Of a stretch of 64,000 nucleotides of DNA, positions 63,566 to 64,000 are shown piece by piece (the first letter of the stretch is position 1; every line of letters starts with the position of its first letter). The stretch is from Alsobacter sp045348435 (GTDB taxonomy: Bacteria > Pseudomonadota > Alphaproteobacteria > Rhizobiales > Beijerinckiaceae). The DNA lies in NCBI RefSeq assembly GCF_045348435.1, contig NZ_CP157484.1:4526001-4590000 (forward strand), given 5' to 3'. The translations under genes were made by a program, and so were the position numbers. The notes beneath the pieces were generated by a model. The model had not been told where the DNA came from, made no database searches, and was given only the letters and a program-made list of their open reading frames with translations.

Positions 63566-64000
63566 GCCCGGCCTCCCGATTCAGCACCGTCCCTTAACGG
63601 CCGACCGGCCGGCACGGCGTCCGGCGGCGATCCCGCCGTCGCCGGTGGGCGTTGGAATCATGCGTAGATCTGCCCTTCGTACGGGATGCGTTCTGCATTG
63701 CGTCCAATCGTTAAGATCCTGGTGAAGATTTTTACTCACCCCCGTAAAGCTCTCGTTCATCAGCGCCGAGTCTTTTGTCCTGCAGGACTGAGTCAAGCCA
63801 CGCAGCTGAGTTCCTCTCCTCCGGACCGCCGTCTGGTATGGCGTTGAGTGAATCCTGTCCACATCTTGGGCGTGAACGAAACTAGACTCAGGCCGAGTCA
63901 CCGATTCGGGCCCGGTTCGTTCCAGACTCGTTCGCCTCCTGAAAAACTTTGGCCCGGCTGGCGGGCGATGTGTTACAGGAGGGCCCCGCCCGCCCAGACG
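63566..64000. other. Gene-free right end containing a cluster of seven GANTC sites
   Basis: No convincing gene is seen in the last 435 bases; a minus-strand frame at 63581-63901 lacks family features and opens with GTG. GANTC, the CcrM methylation site, occurs at 63768, 63790, 63850, 63885, 63895, 63903 and 63925, seven times in 162 bases where fewer than one is expected by chance. A near-match to a DnaA box, CTGTCCACA, lies at 63855-63863. This looks like the regulatory region of a cell-cycle gene whose coding part lies beyond the right edge. Confidence 0.7.

Noticed and set aside
63855..63863. Chromosomal replication origin
   Set aside because: Only one imperfect DnaA box and no AT-rich unwinding region or adjacent origin genes; the GANTC cluster alone is not enough.
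63581..63901. 106-codon minus-strand frame at the right edge
   Set aside because: GTG start, no ribosome binding site, no family resemblance and it lies over the GANTC cluster.

Overview
This is a gene-dense chromosomal window of very high GC content with strong alphaproteobacterial signatures. It most likely comes from a member of the Hyphomicrobiales (Rhizobiales). The evidence is the linked zapE / mdh-sucCD-sucAB-lpd TCA block, the split F1 operon atpHAGDC without F0 genes, a separate F1-ATPase zeta-subunit gene (DUF1476), the bolA / J-protein / cobST cluster, a proline utilisation pair with an Lrp-type regulator, and dense GANTC (CcrM) sites at the right edge. No rRNA, tRNA, CRISPR array, transposase or prophage was found.

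Layout. 1-7100: prfA (cut by the edge), ptsP, lysC, ubiG and a soluble chemoreceptor. 7100-13070: comF-grxC-nitrilase-DUF1178 on the minus strand, a NDUFAF5-like methyltransferase, an HpaI-type aldolase, the ATPase zeta subunit and purC with a clear terminator. 13120-16920: a GFA-family protein, zapE, an atypical Nramp transporter and a divergent TetR regulator. 17200-26640: mdh-sucC-tautomerase-sucD-sucA-sucB-lpdA, an operon-like block whose junctions carry three different repeat/hairpin structures. 26740-30900: a membrane chemoreceptor, a DUF4337 protein and an AT-rich, clearly foreign KAP-family P-loop NTPase gene abutting xerC. 30905-40120: xerC, priA, a MazF-like remnant, atpHAGDC with a UUCG terminator, and rppH. 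40160-51390: putA with its Lrp-type regulator, terC, an orphan substrate-binding protein with an acyl-CoA synthetase, a GNAT protein, tusA, a G3E GTPase and an EamA transporter. 51430-64000: a D-Ala-D-Ala carboxypeptidase with a long basic tail, a second EamA transporter, a thiolase, bolA, a J-domain protein, cobS-cobT-phytase-like, a YhhQ-type transporter, rpmB with a recognisable promoter and leader hairpin, a DUF3108 protein, and a 435-base gene-free end with seven GANTC sites in 162 bases.

Most genes are core metabolism: lower TCA cycle, oxidative phosphorylation, proline catabolism, cobalamin and purine synthesis. The parts that stand out are a 68-residue 4-oxalocrotonate-tautomerase-family gene lodged between sucC and sucD, an inverted array of 8-base units ending at the sucC ribosome binding site, the single-gene KAP NTPase island, the GANTC cluster, and an Nramp protein whose metal-site motifs are changed. 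Family calls rest on motifs and gene order read by eye; no database search was run.
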